DNA of 49,826 nucleotides from Flavobacteriales bacterium UBA1694 (GCA_002319955.1 DCJS01000027.1:34958-84783), one strand, 5' to 3'; positions 34,216 through 43,359 are shown, numbered from the stretch's first letter. The notes: generated by a model from the sequence alone, not told the origin. Translations and numbers: made by a program.

Positions 34216-34278
34216 ATGCAAGCTGTAACAATTGAATTACTAGGCGTACTAATTATAGAAATTATACTATCACTATGA
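34216..34278 (+). CDS. Possible short leader ORF coupled to the receptor gene
   Basis: ATG at 34216 opens 20 codons (MQAVTIELLGVLIIEIILSL). Its TGA stop overlaps the receptor ATG (ATGA at 34275-34278). It would be translated from a nearly leaderless transcript. The peptide is hydrophobic and of unknown function. It may be chance. Confidence 0.2.
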   Translation: MQAVTIELLGVLIIEIILSL

Positions 34279-36971
34279 ACAAGCTATTTGCCTTAGTTTT
34301 TATTTTCGCTTTTACAATCTTTGGATTTGCTCAAAAAACCATTTCTGGAAAAGTCCTTGATGAGTCCGGCGAGGGCGTACCAAGTGCTTCGGTAACCGTT
34401 GAGGAAATCGGTAAAGATGCCATTATTGCCTACGCGATCTCGAATTCGAAAGGCGAGTATAAGGTGAATTTTACCTCGAGTGCAGGGCAGGTGGATCTCA
34501 AAGTGAAGGCGTTTAACCAAAAGGCGTACACGCGGCAGATTAGCAATGAGACACAAACGCTAAACATAAATCTTCAAAGTGAAGCAACGGAGATTAAGGA
34601 AGTCAAGTTGAAAACCCGACTTATCACCAAACGAGGCGATACCATTTCTTACGATTTAAAAAACTTTGACAGCCAGTCAGACCGGACTCTAGCGGACGTG
34701 CTAAAGAAGATTCCCGGAATTGAGGTGAATTCAAGTGGCGCGATACTTTACCAAGGCGAAGCCATTAATAAATTTTATGTGAATGGGAAGGATTTAATGG
34801 AAGGCGGCTATGGATCTGTTGTCAATGCGCTTCCTAAGGACGCTGTTCAGAAAATGGAGGTTTTGGAGAATCACCAGCCTGTAAAAATCCTTCAAGATAA
34901 GGTGCCAAGTGAAAGTGCTGCGATTAATATCAAGCTCAAGAATAAGATCACTATGACTGGACGTGGCGAAGTCGGACTTGGACTCTCTCCTTTTTTATGG
35001 AATGTTAAATTGACGCCGATGTTCTTTGGACAAAAGAATCAATGGGTTATAAATTATAAAACGAATAATACCGGAGAATCGGTGGAGAATGAACGCAATA
35101 TGTTGGCCTTTGGAAGCCGATTTGAAGGAAGACGAAGTCAAGCCTCTCAAAGAAACTGGCTCAATGTGGACCGTGCATCGGCTCCCAATGTGCCGGAAAA
35201 ACGCTACCTCCTAAATAATGTGCATTATTTTTCTGCAAACCTTTTAACCACTCCGTTCAAAAGTAAGGATTGGGAACTTAAGGTGAATACGAACTATACA
35301 AACAATTCTATTGAGCGTAGCTCAAGTGTAGAGACAGTCTATGCCCCTTCAGAGTATTTCCCAACGGGGGCGAAGGCCAGTACGAATGTGGGAAATAATT
35401 TCTATAGCAACGAGGCAAAAGGGGAGGTTAGTGTAACCAAGAATGCAAAAAAGGGCTTTTTCAAAAATACAACCACGTGGAATGGGTTTTGGAATGACGA
35501 CAAGGGAACCTCTCGCATTGTGGATTCAAGAACGGGCACTATTGGGATGGATGAAACAATGAACTCGCCTAGCGGAATGTTTCAGAACTCCTTAAGTACC
35601 ATTATTCCGTTTAAGGAAAAGATGGTAAACCTTCAAAGTTATTTGAGTTATCAAAAGGACAATCAAAAGCTTTCCACGAAATATGATAATTTCCATGATT
35701 TCGATGATTATTTTGGAAGAAACTACACAAAACTTGATCAAAATATTGATTTGACTACCTTAAATGCGTTCCACTCCGCGTCGGTTGGCTTTAGTGTTAA
35801 GAACTTGACCATTACCCCTGAGGCGGGAATTAACCTTTCCTTCAATACCATGGCCTCACAGTTGTATGGTCAAGGAAGCCTTCTAGGGACGGACTATCAG
35901 AATGATATGACGTGGAATGAAATTAACCCCTACACCCAATTAGGACTGAACTATAAAAAAGGCGGACTGAACTTAAGTTTAAATTTACCAGTGAATTTCT
36001 ACGGGATGGATTACACCGACAACCGTACGGCCGAGAGTCGGGAAATCAGCAAAACGGTCTTCGAACCGAGTTTCTGGGGGAGCTACGACTTTGCCTCGTT
36101 CTGGAAAATTTGGGCATTTGCTAACGTAAACTATAATTTTGGGAATTTCGGGTCTCTTTACACAGGGAATATCTTGACTTCGCCTCGAAATATCGGGAAT
36201 AACGATAACCTTTTACCAGAGAATCGTAACATAAGTATCTCGCCTAGGCTAGAATACAGAAACCCGTTAAATAATCTATTTTTTAATATTCGTTATAGCT
36301 ACCAAGAGAACCAAAGTAACTTAATTGCTAAAACGACCCTATTTTCTTCGGGAGCAAACATTAGTGAGCTTGCCTACTTTGATAACACCACTAGGTCTGA
36401 AACGGAAAGTGCTGAAATAGGAAAATATTTCCCCTCCATTAAAACGAATTTATCGTTAAATGTTGCGAATCGCGATTCAAACAATTACAGTATGTTTGTA
36501 AACAATCAAACAAATGTGACTGATTTAATTGAAACGAATATAAACCGCCAATCGGCAGGACTTAAATTTAACAATTCAATGTTCTCTTGGATCAGTGTGG
36601 ATTACACCATTGCCATGAATTGGAATAAAAATAAGAATTTATTCTACGGATCTGAGACCAAGACTTCTGGATGGAACCATAATCTGGCTGCGTATATTTA
36701 CCCAAGTGAAAACCATACATTTGGATTCTATTGGGATGATTTAACAACGGCACAAATGGACGAAAGTTTTAGGAACTCCTTCTATGATGTGAGCTACCAA
36801 TACACCTGGACTAAAAAGAAAATTGATTTCGAATTAAAATGGTTGAACATTGCAAATAAGGAAGTATATGAGACAATCTCTTACAATCCGAGTTTAATGG
36901 CAACCACGCGTAGTGCGATGCAAATTAGACCGAGTCAATTTTTATTCACAGTAAAATTTAATTTCAAATAG
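34275..36971 (+). CDS. Outer-membrane beta-barrel receptor-like protein with CarboxypepD-reg domain
   Basis: An 898-residue outer-membrane protein. It has a signal peptide (1-19), a CarboxypepD-reg-like domain (about 22-100, ISGKVLDESGEGVPSASVTV), a plug-like domain (about 125-230, with TLADVLKKIPGIEV and KDLMEGGYGSVVNALPKDAV) and a long barrel of the OMP_b-brl_3 type with many alternating aromatic strands. The C-terminus ends in a strand (LFTVKFNFK). It is a TonB-receptor-like protein, but I see no clear TonB box. The GLPGLI gene follows after 7 bases, so the two work together by inference. Confidence 0.87.
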   Translation: MNKLFALVFIFAFTIFGFAQKTISGKVLDESGEGVPSASVTVEEIGKDAIIAYAISNSKGEYKVNFTSSAGQVDLKVKAFNQKAYTRQISNETQTLNINLQSEATEIKEVKLKTRLITKRGDTISYDLKNFDSQSDRTLADVLKKIPGIEVNSSGAILYQGEAINKFYVNGKDLMEGGYGSVVNALPKDAVQKMEVLENHQPVKILQDKVPSESAAINIKLKNKITMTGRGEVGLGLSPFLWNVKLTPMFFGQKNQWVINYKTNNTGESVENERNMLAFGSRFEGRRSQASQRNWLNVDRASAPNVPEKRYLLNNVHYFSANLLTTPFKSKDWELKVNTNYTNNSIERSSSVETVYAPSEYFPTGAKASTNVGNNFYSNEAKGEVSVTKNAKKGFFKNTTTWNGFWNDDKGTSRIVDSRTGTIGMDETMNSPSGMFQNSLSTIIPFKEKMVNLQSYLSYQKDNQKLSTKYDNFHDFDDYFGRNYTKLDQNIDLTTLNAFHSASVGFSVKNLTITPEAGINLSFNTMASQLYGQGSLLGTDYQNDMTWNEINPYTQLGLNYKKGGLNLSLNLPVNFYGMDYTDNRTAESREISKTVFEPSFWGSYDFASFWKIWAFANVNYNFGNFGSLYTGNILTSPRNIGNNDNLLPENRNISISPRLEYRNPLNNLFFNIRYSYQENQSNLIAKTTLFSSGANISELAYFDNTTRSETESAEIGKYFPSIKTNLSLNVANRDSNNYSMFVNNQTNVTDLIETNINRQSAGLKFNNSMFSWISVDYTIAMNWNKNKNLFYGSETKTSGWNHNLAAYIYPSENHTFGFYWDDLTTAQMDESFRNSFYDVSYQYTWTKKKIDFELKWLNIANKEVYETISYNPSLMATTRSAMQIRPSQFLFTVKFNFK

Positions 36972-36978
36972 TAAAAAA

Positions 36979-37851
36979 ATGAAATTAACCTCCCTAATTT
37001 TTGTCTTTTTTTCAGTTGCCTTAATGGCGCAATCACGAGCGCTATACGAATATAAATTTGCAAAGGATTCGACAAAGGTTGATAGCCTTACCACCGAATG
37101 GATGTATTTGGATATGATGGAAAATGGGTCCAAGTATTACAGCAAGCAGACTTTTGAAAGTGACTCAATCTCGTATGCTTCATTGAAGAAACAAATAGAA
37201 TCTGGTTCAAAAAGCATTTCCGTTACAAAAACAAATCGTGGAGAAGTGAATTTCGAAGTCGAAAAAACCTATCCTGATTATAAAGTATATCTAAAGAACT
37301 CAATTGGGAGTGACACCTACCGAGTTGAGGAAGACCGAGCGTTGGAGTGGAAGATCTTACCTGAAAAAATGAAAATAGGGGAGTTTGAAGCGCAGAAGGC
37401 GACGACAAATTTTGCAGGTCGTGATTGGGAGGTTTGGTTTACAATGGAAGTGCCAATTCATGACGGACCATACAAATTCCATGGGCTACCTGGACTTATT
37501 GTAAAGGCTCAAGATGTTGACGGTACCCATATAATGCAGTTGCAGGCACTTCAAAAGCGAAAATCAGCGCAGGCTGAGCTCGAAACTGGACTTGCTCAAG
37601 GTAGAACTATTCCTTTTATCACAAAAAAAAGCATTGATGTGAACCGTGTGCAATATGCGAAGCAGCTTGAAATCTACCGGAAAGATCCTGTAAAAGGGAT
37701 GCGAGAAATGCTTTCACAACCCAATACAAAAGTGGTCGTTAGTTTTAATGGGAACGAAGCGTCTAATCCAAATGAGGTTCTAAGAACTATGGAAAAGAGT
37801 GCACGCGAAAAAATGAAGACGAATAACAACCCCATTGAACTCATTCCTTAA
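36979..37851 (+). CDS. GLPGLI family protein, partner of the receptor
   Basis: A secreted protein of 290 residues with a signal peptide (1-17) and GLPGLI at 169-174 in DGPYKFHGLPGLIV. It is paralogous to the protein at 27505-28383. It starts 7 bases after the receptor stop, a pairing seen often in flavobacteria and suggesting a periplasmic partner of the barrel protein. Biochemical function unknown. Confidence 0.87.
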   Translation: MKLTSLIFVFFSVALMAQSRALYEYKFAKDSTKVDSLTTEWMYLDMMENGSKYYSKQTFESDSISYASLKKQIESGSKSISVTKTNRGEVNFEVEKTYPDYKVYLKNSIGSDTYRVEEDRALEWKILPEKMKIGEFEAQKATTNFAGRDWEVWFTMEVPIHDGPYKFHGLPGLIVKAQDVDGTHIMQLQALQKRKSAQAELETGLAQGRTIPFITKKSIDVNRVQYAKQLEIYRKDPVKGMREMLSQPNTKVVVSFNGNEASNPNEVLRTMEKSAREKMKTNNNPIELIP

Positions 37852-37879
37852 GGGCGCAGTAACTGTTAGAAATAATCTT

Positions 37880-37887
37880 TACTTTTG
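37880..37887 (+). promoter_or_regulatory. -7 promoter box of the kdsC-like/maf pair
   Basis: TACTTTTG, exact TAnnTTTG, 25 bases before the ATG at 37913. No convincing -33 element. Confidence 0.5.
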
Positions 37888-37912
37888 ATGTAAATTAATT
37901 TCATCCCTATTA

Positions 37913-38431
37913 ATGTCTTATAAATTCCAATTAAAACAAATAAAAGCTTTTGTGTTTGACGTCGATGGCGTTTTCACTGACGGGAGTGTTTATCTTATGC
38001 CGGGAGGACACCAGTCACGAGTGATGAACGTTCTAGACGGCTACGCCGTTATCAAAGCCCTGAAAATGGGCTATAAAATCGGAGTGATTACTGGCGGAGA
38101 CGATCCAATGGTCCGTTTCCGTTTAAACTATTTGGGTATTACAGACTATTTTCCAAAATCACCAGATAAACTGGTGGATCTGGAGACCTTTAAGCAGCGT
38201 CACGATCTAAAAAATGAGGACTTACTAATGATGGGAGACGATATCCCAGATTTAGGTATTCTTAGAGAGGTCGCCCTGGCCACCTGTCCATCAAATGCAG
38301 TTCCAGAAGTTAAAGCGGTTTGCCACTACATCTCCCCTGCTGAGGGTGGGAAAGGTGCTGTAAGGGATGTCATTGAACAGGTGTTAAAAAATAATTCACA
38401 CTGGATTGAGGATCACACTCAGTCCCTTTAA
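37913..38431 (+). CDS. kdsC: KdsC-like HAD phosphatase
   Basis: A HAD-superfamily phosphatase of 172 residues with the C0-type compact form of KdsC. Motif I is FDVDGVFTDG (Asp16 nucleophile, Asp18), motif II is VITGG, and motif III is GDDIPDLGIL. KdsC dephosphorylates KDO-8-phosphate for LPS. No other KDO genes are here, and related flavobacterial proteins may act on other sugar acids, so the substrate is inferred. It sits 8 bases before maf. Confidence 0.78.
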   Translation: MSYKFQLKQIKAFVFDVDGVFTDGSVYLMPGGHQSRVMNVLDGYAVIKALKMGYKIGVITGGDDPMVRFRLNYLGITDYFPKSPDKLVDLETFKQRHDLKNEDLLMMGDDIPDLGILREVALATCPSNAVPEVKAVCHYISPAEGGKGAVRDVIEQVLKNNSHWIEDHTQSL

Positions 38432-38439
38432 TTTCAAAA

Positions 38440-39012
38440 ATGCAATTACTTCTTGGTTCGAAATCGCCTAGACGAAGTGAGCTCCTCTCTGCGCTGGGTT
38501 TCTCTTTTAAATCTGTTCGCATTGATTGCGACGAAATGTATCCTGAGACTATGCCTGTTGAGCAGATTGCGGAGTATCTGGCTGAGCTTAAAAGTAACGC
38601 CTACCAGAGTTTAGTAGAAGACCAGATCTTATTAACCTGCGACACCGTAGTGGCACTAGAGCAGCAGGTCCTGGGAAAGCCAAAGAATGCGATGCAGGCC
38701 TACGAAATGCTTTCTCGCCTTTCGGGTCAAACACATACGGTCTACACTGGAGTTTGTCTAAAAAGCGTAGTGGACTCTTTTTCATTTACAGAATGTGCTC
38801 GAGTAGAATTTGAAATAATCACAAGGGAAGAGATCGAATTCTACGTTTCAAATTTCAAGCCCTTTGACAAAGCCGGAAGTTACGGTATTCAGGAATGGCT
38901 TGGGATGGCTAAAATTAAGAACCTTGAAGGGAGCTATTACACCATCATGGGACTGCCAACCCACCGCGTCTACCAAGAATTGGTGAAACGGCAGGTTAGC
39001 CCAATTGTTTAG
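38440..39012 (+). CDS. maf: Maf-family nucleotide pyrophosphatase
   Basis: A 190-residue Maf protein that hydrolyses non-canonical or canonical nucleoside triphosphates to monophosphates in the cytoplasm. Visible are LLGSKSPRRSELLSALGF (5-22), the CDTVV catalytic stretch, LGKPKNAMQAYEML, and the FDKAGSYGIQEW motif typical of the dTTP/UTP (YhdE) type. It is transcribed with the KdsC-like gene. Confidence 0.92.
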   Translation: MQLLLGSKSPRRSELLSALGFSFKSVRIDCDEMYPETMPVEQIAEYLAELKSNAYQSLVEDQILLTCDTVVALEQQVLGKPKNAMQAYEMLSRLSGQTHTVYTGVCLKSVVDSFSFTECARVEFEIITREEIEFYVSNFKPFDKAGSYGIQEWLGMAKIKNLEGSYYTIMGLPTHRVYQELVKRQVSPIV

Positions 39013-39018
39013 CTACGC

Positions 39019-40395
39019 TTAGGCGGGTTTCATCTTCACTGTGAAATGGCGCATGATTGGCGCTTCCTCTGTAATCTCATACCCTTTGGTTATCTCTTCT
39101 CTTCTATCAAAGATATTTTTAAGGGCAATAGCGACATACTCCATATGGTTATCGGTGTAAGTGCGCCGTGGAATAGCAAGACGTAAAAATTCCGTTTGAG
39201 GGAAGCGGTTTTCTCGAGTTTGAGGATCCCGATCTGCCAGGATTGCACCGATTTCAACCCCTCGAATTCCAGCCTCTTTATAGAGTTCAACTCCTAAAGT
39301 TTGAGCTGGGAATTCTTCACGACTGACATTGGGTAAGAATTTTAAAGCATCCACAAAGACGGCATGCCCTCCGATTGGTTTTTGAACTGGGATTCCCATT
39401 TCAATAAGGCGCTCACCTAAAAGTTGGACTTGAGAAATTCGGCTTTCAAGATAATTTAATTCTGTGGCTTCGTCCAGTCCTACAGCCAGGGCAGCCATAT
39501 CCCGACCACTCATTCCACCGTAGGTGATGAATCCTTCGTATATAATGGTAAAAGTAGAGGCCTTTTTGAATAGCTGTTCGTCCCTTAAAGCCACGAACCC
39601 ACCAATGTTCACAAGTCCATCCTTTTTTGAACTCATGGTCATGCCATCGCCGTAGGAGAACATTTCGAGGCAAATTGTTTTTATCGATTTGTCTTTCTCA
39701 TTAGCCTCACGCTGCTTAATGAAATAGGCATTTTCTGCAAAGCGGGCTCCATCGAAAAAAACAGGAATCCCGTAACGCTTTGAAAGTTCGCGCACCGCTT
39801 TAATGTTTTCCATCGACACGGGCTGTCCTCCCGATGTGTTACACGTCACCGTGATTAGGCAAAAGGGAATTTGGTCCTTAGGGTGGGTTTTGTAAACCTC
39901 TTCTAACTTTTCCAAGTCGATATTTCCCTTGAAAGGATGTTCTAATTCGGTTTTAAAGGCCTGCTCGATAGTGCAATCTATTGCACTGGCCTTTCTGAAT
40001 TCAATATGCCCTTTGGTGGTGTCAAAGTGAGAATTTCCTGGGACCACGTCATGTTCTTTTACAAGTGCGGAAAAAAGGACATTTTCCGCTGCACGACCTT
40101 GGTGAGTTGGTAATAAGAAGGGGAATCCTGTAATTTTATTAACGGCATTTTTTAAATCGTGGAAAGATCGAGAACCGGCATAACTTTCATCAGCGCTCAT
40201 TAAAGCACTCCATTGACGATCGCTCATTGCCCCGGTGCCGCTGTCTGTGAGTAAGTCTACAAAAACCTTGTGACTTTCTAGATTGAACAGGTTAAAGTTA
40301 GCTTTAGCAATCCAGTCTTGGCGTTGCTCTGCAGTGGACTGAGTTAGGGGTTCAACCATTTTTATTTTATACGGTTCCGCGTAAGGTAATTTCAT
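39019..40395 (-). CDS. tnaA: Tryptophanase
   Basis: A PLP-dependent beta-eliminating lyase of 458 residues that splits tryptophan to indole, pyruvate and ammonia. The PLP-lysine motif is MSSKKDG (Lys258), with Asp215 in FFDGAR for the PLP nitrogen. To separate it from tyrosine phenol-lyase: where TPL has Thr124 and Arg381, this protein has Asp125 (HFDTTKGH) and Ile382 (VEIGAI), as in E. coli TnaA (Asp137 and Ile396, from memory). It is 57 bases downstream of the DUF502 gene, with no TnaC-like leader peptide in that gap. It probably belongs to a miaE-DUF502-tnaA transcript. Confidence 0.87.
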   Translation of the reverse strand: MKLPYAEPYKIKMVEPLTQSTAEQRQDWIAKANFNLFNLESHKVFVDLLTDSGTGAMSDRQWSALMSADESYAGSRSFHDLKNAVNKITGFPFLLPTHQGRAAENVLFSALVKEHDVVPGNSHFDTTKGHIEFRKASAIDCTIEQAFKTELEHPFKGNIDLEKLEEVYKTHPKDQIPFCLITVTCNTSGGQPVSMENIKAVRELSKRYGIPVFFDGARFAENAYFIKQREANEKDKSIKTICLEMFSYGDGMTMSSKKDGLVNIGGFVALRDEQLFKKASTFTIIYEGFITYGGMSGRDMAALAVGLDEATELNYLESRISQVQLLGERLIEMGIPVQKPIGGHAVFVDALKFLPNVSREEFPAQTLGVELYKEAGIRGVEIGAILADRDPQTRENRFPQTEFLRLAIPRRTYTDNHMEYVAIALKNIFDRREEITKGYEITEEAPIMRHFTVKMKPA

Positions 40396-40452
40396 AAGGA
40401 TAAAAGTTTAAAAATTAAAAGACTAGGTAAAGCGTTCGTGCAGGCCGATTTT

Positions 40453-41073
40453 TTACTCAGGCGATTTAAAAACGGCGTCATCAGAATGAAAACCAGCCAC
40501 GCCTCCGCTGACCGCAAACTTCATTGCTGTAGCGGCACTCATGCCCTCAACCGGCTTGACATTTTGCGCTTTCGTGATAATGACCCAGCCTGAAATGGCA
40601 TAGGAATGGGGGAGGTAAATGGCGACGAAGTTTTCCTTTCCCACCGGGCGCATATCGCTTTGAGTCAAAAATCCAATTCGCCATGTTTCTGGCGCCTCAG
40701 CTACCTTGACCCATACCGGGTGGTTGAATTTCTTCTTATCGCCTACAAAAGAGGCCATTAGGTCTTTGGTTGGACTGTAAATGTGTTTAAATCCTGGCAG
40801 TCGTTCAAGGAGTGTATCCATTCGACCGAGGACCAGTCGGCCAAAGACAAATTTGTTTCCTAAATACCCAATGAGAATGATGGAAATAATCACCAAAATA
40901 AAAGTGATACCCGGGTATAGTTTTTCAGATAAGTAAGGCACGCTCCCTTCAATAGACGAAATAATATACCAGAATACGAAAAGCGTCAGCCCGAAGGGGC
41001 CTATAATCATTAACCCCTGAAAGAAATTCTTGATCAGTTGGCTAATGAGTACCGTTCGTTTTAGCTTTTTCAT
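40453..41073 (-). CDS. DUF502 membrane protein
   Basis: A 206-residue DUF502 protein with two N-terminal membrane helices (about residues 18-38 and 54-72), then a soluble domain with the family motif FGRLVLGRMDTLLERLPGFKHIY and SAATAMKFAVSGGV near the end. The function is unknown. It is 18 bases downstream of miaE. Confidence 0.88.
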   Translation of the reverse strand: MKKLKRTVLISQLIKNFFQGLMIIGPFGLTLFVFWYIISSIEGSVPYLSEKLYPGITFILVIISIILIGYLGNKFVFGRLVLGRMDTLLERLPGFKHIYSPTKDLMASFVGDKKKFNHPVWVKVAEAPETWRIGFLTQSDMRPVGKENFVAIYLPHSYAISGWVIITKAQNVKPVEGMSAATAMKFAVSGGVAGFHSDDAVFKSPE

Positions 41074-41091
41074 TTTTCAGATTTCCGCTGT

Positions 41092-41670
41092 TTAGCCGTG
41101 GATCGTATGGCTTTTCCCGTAGCTTTGAATAACCTTCGCTTCATAGTTTAACCATTGTTCCCAGCGCTGGTTTACTTTTTCGATGCCTCCGAGGTCTCTT
41201 GCAAATCCAATGAATGTGGTGTAATGCCCCGCCTCAGAAACCATTAGCTCATGGTAGAATTCTTTGAGCTCCTGATCCTTGATTGTTTCGGTTAATACTT
41301 TAAAGCGCTCACAGCTCCGCGCCTCAATCATGGCTGCAAAAAGCATCCGGTCGATAATTAAATCTTGGCGGCTTCCCTGAATGATGAACTTCGCTAAGTC
41401 ATTAACGTAATCGTCTTTTCGAGCGCGGCCTAACGTATAGCCCCGGGCCTTAATAATTTCATGCACGAGTCTTAAATGCTCTAACTCTTCTTGAGCGATC
41501 AGTAAGAGTTCCGTGACAATATGGGTTTGCTCTGGGAGCATTGTAAACAAGGTAATTGCATTGGTTGCTGCTTTTTGCTCGCACCACGCATGGTCGGTCA
41601 AAATTTCTTCAATGTTTTCTTCTGCAATGTTTGCCCACCGTGGGTCGGTTGGCAATTTTAATTTGAACAT
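41092..41670 (-). CDS. miaE: tRNA-(ms2io6A)-hydroxylase MiaE
   Basis: A ferritin-like diiron hydroxylase of 192 residues that hydroxylates the isopentenyl group of ms2i6A37 in tRNA. Carboxylate/His ligands are visible: Glu31, Glu62 and His65 (EELEH), then EARSCERF and SEAGHYTTF in the second helix pair. The family is well known in gamma-proteobacteria and occurs in Bacteroidota. It leads the minus-strand set and has its own promoter. Confidence 0.92.
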   Translation of the reverse strand: MFKLKLPTDPRWANIAEENIEEILTDHAWCEQKAATNAITLFTMLPEQTHIVTELLLIAQEELEHLRLVHEIIKARGYTLGRARKDDYVNDLAKFIIQGSRQDLIIDRMLFAAMIEARSCERFKVLTETIKDQELKEFYHELMVSEAGHYTTFIGFARDLGGIEKVNQRWEQWLNYEAKVIQSYGKSHTIHG

Positions 41671-41700
41671 AAGGCGCTAAAATTTCTAAATCGAGTGACT

Positions 41701-41735
41701 CAAATATAGGACTCTTTTCATAATAATTGGACAAA
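41701..41735 (-). promoter_or_regulatory. Promoter of miaE
   Basis: On the minus strand, TTTG (41735-41732), 23 bases, then TATATTTG (41708-41701). The ATG is at 41670. Confidence 0.58.
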
Positions 41736-41824
41736 TTTATGAAATTCCACCTTTTCGATGGGTTCTCAGGGATTTGGCATTTCAATTGAACTTTACGCGG
41801 CGTAACCAACATTAAAAATAAATT

Positions 41825-42067
41825 ATGAAAACCTCTAGCATTTTGATTAAACGCAAGTTCGAAAAATTAAGTTTATTAACGGTACTGTTCTTTGCGAGCC
41901 TTTTTGCTTTTGCACAGGAAACGACTGAACCACTAGACGTGGATATAACCACGACAAAAACCACGACAACGACCACAGAATGGATGAGTAATCCACTTTA
42001 CTGGATCATTGGAGCCTTAGTACTTATTATTTTAATTGCTGTAATAGCACGAGGAAAAAAAGACTAA
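41825..42067 (+). CDS. Small membrane protein with a Thr-rich segment
   Basis: An 80-residue protein. It has a basic N-terminus and hydrophobic stretch (about 17-30, ending FAFAQ, a possible signal peptide cut), a Thr-rich run (TTTKTTTTTTE, residues 43-53) and a C-terminal membrane helix (about 57-76) followed by RGKKD. It is likely a small secreted/inner-membrane protein. No family is recognised with confidence. Confidence 0.6.
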   Translation: MKTSSILIKRKFEKLSLLTVLFFASLFAFAQETTEPLDVDITTTKTTTTTTEWMSNPLYWIIGALVLIILIAVIARGKKD

Positions 42068-42092
42068 AGCTCTTTCTTTTGTCAACAGTTTG

Positions 42093-42122
42093 AAACCACC
42101 TTAATTTTTTGAGGTGGTTTTA
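42093..42122. terminator. Bidirectional terminator overlapping the acyltransferase stop
   Basis: AAACCACCT (42093-42101) pairs with AGGTGGTTT (42112-42120), with a T-rich loop. It serves the small membrane protein (+) and lies across the end of the acyltransferase gene (-). Confidence 0.75.
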
Positions 42123-43195
42123 TCTTTTAAAACGCGAAGAAATTTCCATCCCAAACTGTCAAATTCCTTTAATAGCATAGCGATACCAAAAGCAAGGGCA
42201 GCATTCAATACGAAAATCAGAATTAGAAAAACGCCCCAAACGAAATGGTCTTTGAAGGGGACAACCACGAAATAGATTAGTGAGGAACTTAGGCCTTGAG
42301 CAAAATAGAAGAAAATGGCATTTTCACCAATGTAGGTTATAATGCTTTTCTTGTTTATTTTCAATCGGTTATATAAGGCAAAGAGCGTTACAATGGAAAA
42401 TAAGGTCCACACAATATAGGGCATCTTTGGAGGGAATTTCTCTTTGTTGATCCGGTAGAAAATCTCAGGACCATAACTGCTAAATAGCCATATTAAAGCG
42501 CCAACAACTCCAGCATACAAAAGCATTACAAACGAGGAGGACAGGCGCTTACCTTTAAGTTGATGGGCGCACAGGAACATGGCAAGATAGATTGTGACGT
42601 AGCCGACTTGGCCCTTTGGGTAATAGTGTGGGAACCAGTAGTAGATTAGGGTGAGTCCGATACATAGTCCAATAATCCAGTTTATATGTTTTGGAAAGTA
42701 CCTAAGGGCTAGGACGCCGAGTAGGGTAAGAATAAAATAGACTTTGAGATACCAAAAGCTGCCCATCACCACAGGGAATGTGTCGGCATTTGTATAGCGG
42801 TGGAGGTACCAATTTCCTAAATTTTGCCATTGGGGGTAATAGGATATGCTTCCAGGTGTATACTTGGTGCCAAATGTGGCGTAGAAACTTTGAAGGGTTT
42901 CAAGCCCTACCGTCCATAGACCGAGAACTTTGAAAAGGTAATCCATAAAAAAAAGCAACGTCACAAAAAGCATAAAGGTGATTTGGAGCTTTAAAAGGCG
43001 AAATAAGGTCTTTTCTACTTTTCCACTCGAGGTAAGTCCGCTAAGAGCAAAAAAGAGGGGCACGTCAATAAGAAGGGACAAAACGCGAAGTTCAGTTGGG
43101 ACGTAATATTGTCCAGACCAAAAGACGGTATGAATAAAGATGACAGATAGTGTTGCAAACCCTTTTGCAAAATCAATGTAGAGATCCCGATTCAT
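42101..43195 (-). CDS. Acyltransferase family 3 membrane protein
   Basis: A polytopic protein of 364 residues with ten or so helices and the family opening YIDFAKGFATLSVIFIHTVFW (containing the conserved His of the RxxHxxxF-like N-terminal motif region) and PLFFALSGLTSSGK. Acyltransferase-3 proteins O-acetylate sugars of surface polysaccharides or peptidoglycan. The substrate is unknown; the nearby polysaccharide genes (about 1.2 kb away) are a possible link. Apparently monocistronic. Confidence 0.85.
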   Translation of the reverse strand: MNRDLYIDFAKGFATLSVIFIHTVFWSGQYYVPTELRVLSLLIDVPLFFALSGLTSSGKVEKTLFRLLKLQITFMLFVTLLFFMDYLFKVLGLWTVGLETLQSFYATFGTKYTPGSISYYPQWQNLGNWYLHRYTNADTFPVVMGSFWYLKVYFILTLLGVLALRYFPKHINWIIGLCIGLTLIYYWFPHYYPKGQVGYVTIYLAMFLCAHQLKGKRLSSSFVMLLYAGVVGALIWLFSSYGPEIFYRINKEKFPPKMPYIVWTLFSIVTLFALYNRLKINKKSIITYIGENAIFFYFAQGLSSSLIYFVVVPFKDHFVWGVFLILIFVLNAALAFGIAMLLKEFDSLGWKFLRVLKDKTTSKN

Positions 43196-43359
43196 AGTCG
43201 TAGTGTTTAATCAAATATACAATTCTTAGGAATATAATTCGAGGTAAATTTGTGCTCTTGGATTCATTTCACAGGAGCAGGCCTAGACTAAGTCCGTTCT
43301 ATTTAGAGTCAAATACACTAAAAAAGTGCATATTTGCCACTAGATTTTTAGATTAACTC

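Noticed and set aside
40396..40452. TnaC-like leader peptide upstream of tryptophanase
   Set aside because: The 57-base gap contains no open frame with the required Trp and Pro residues.
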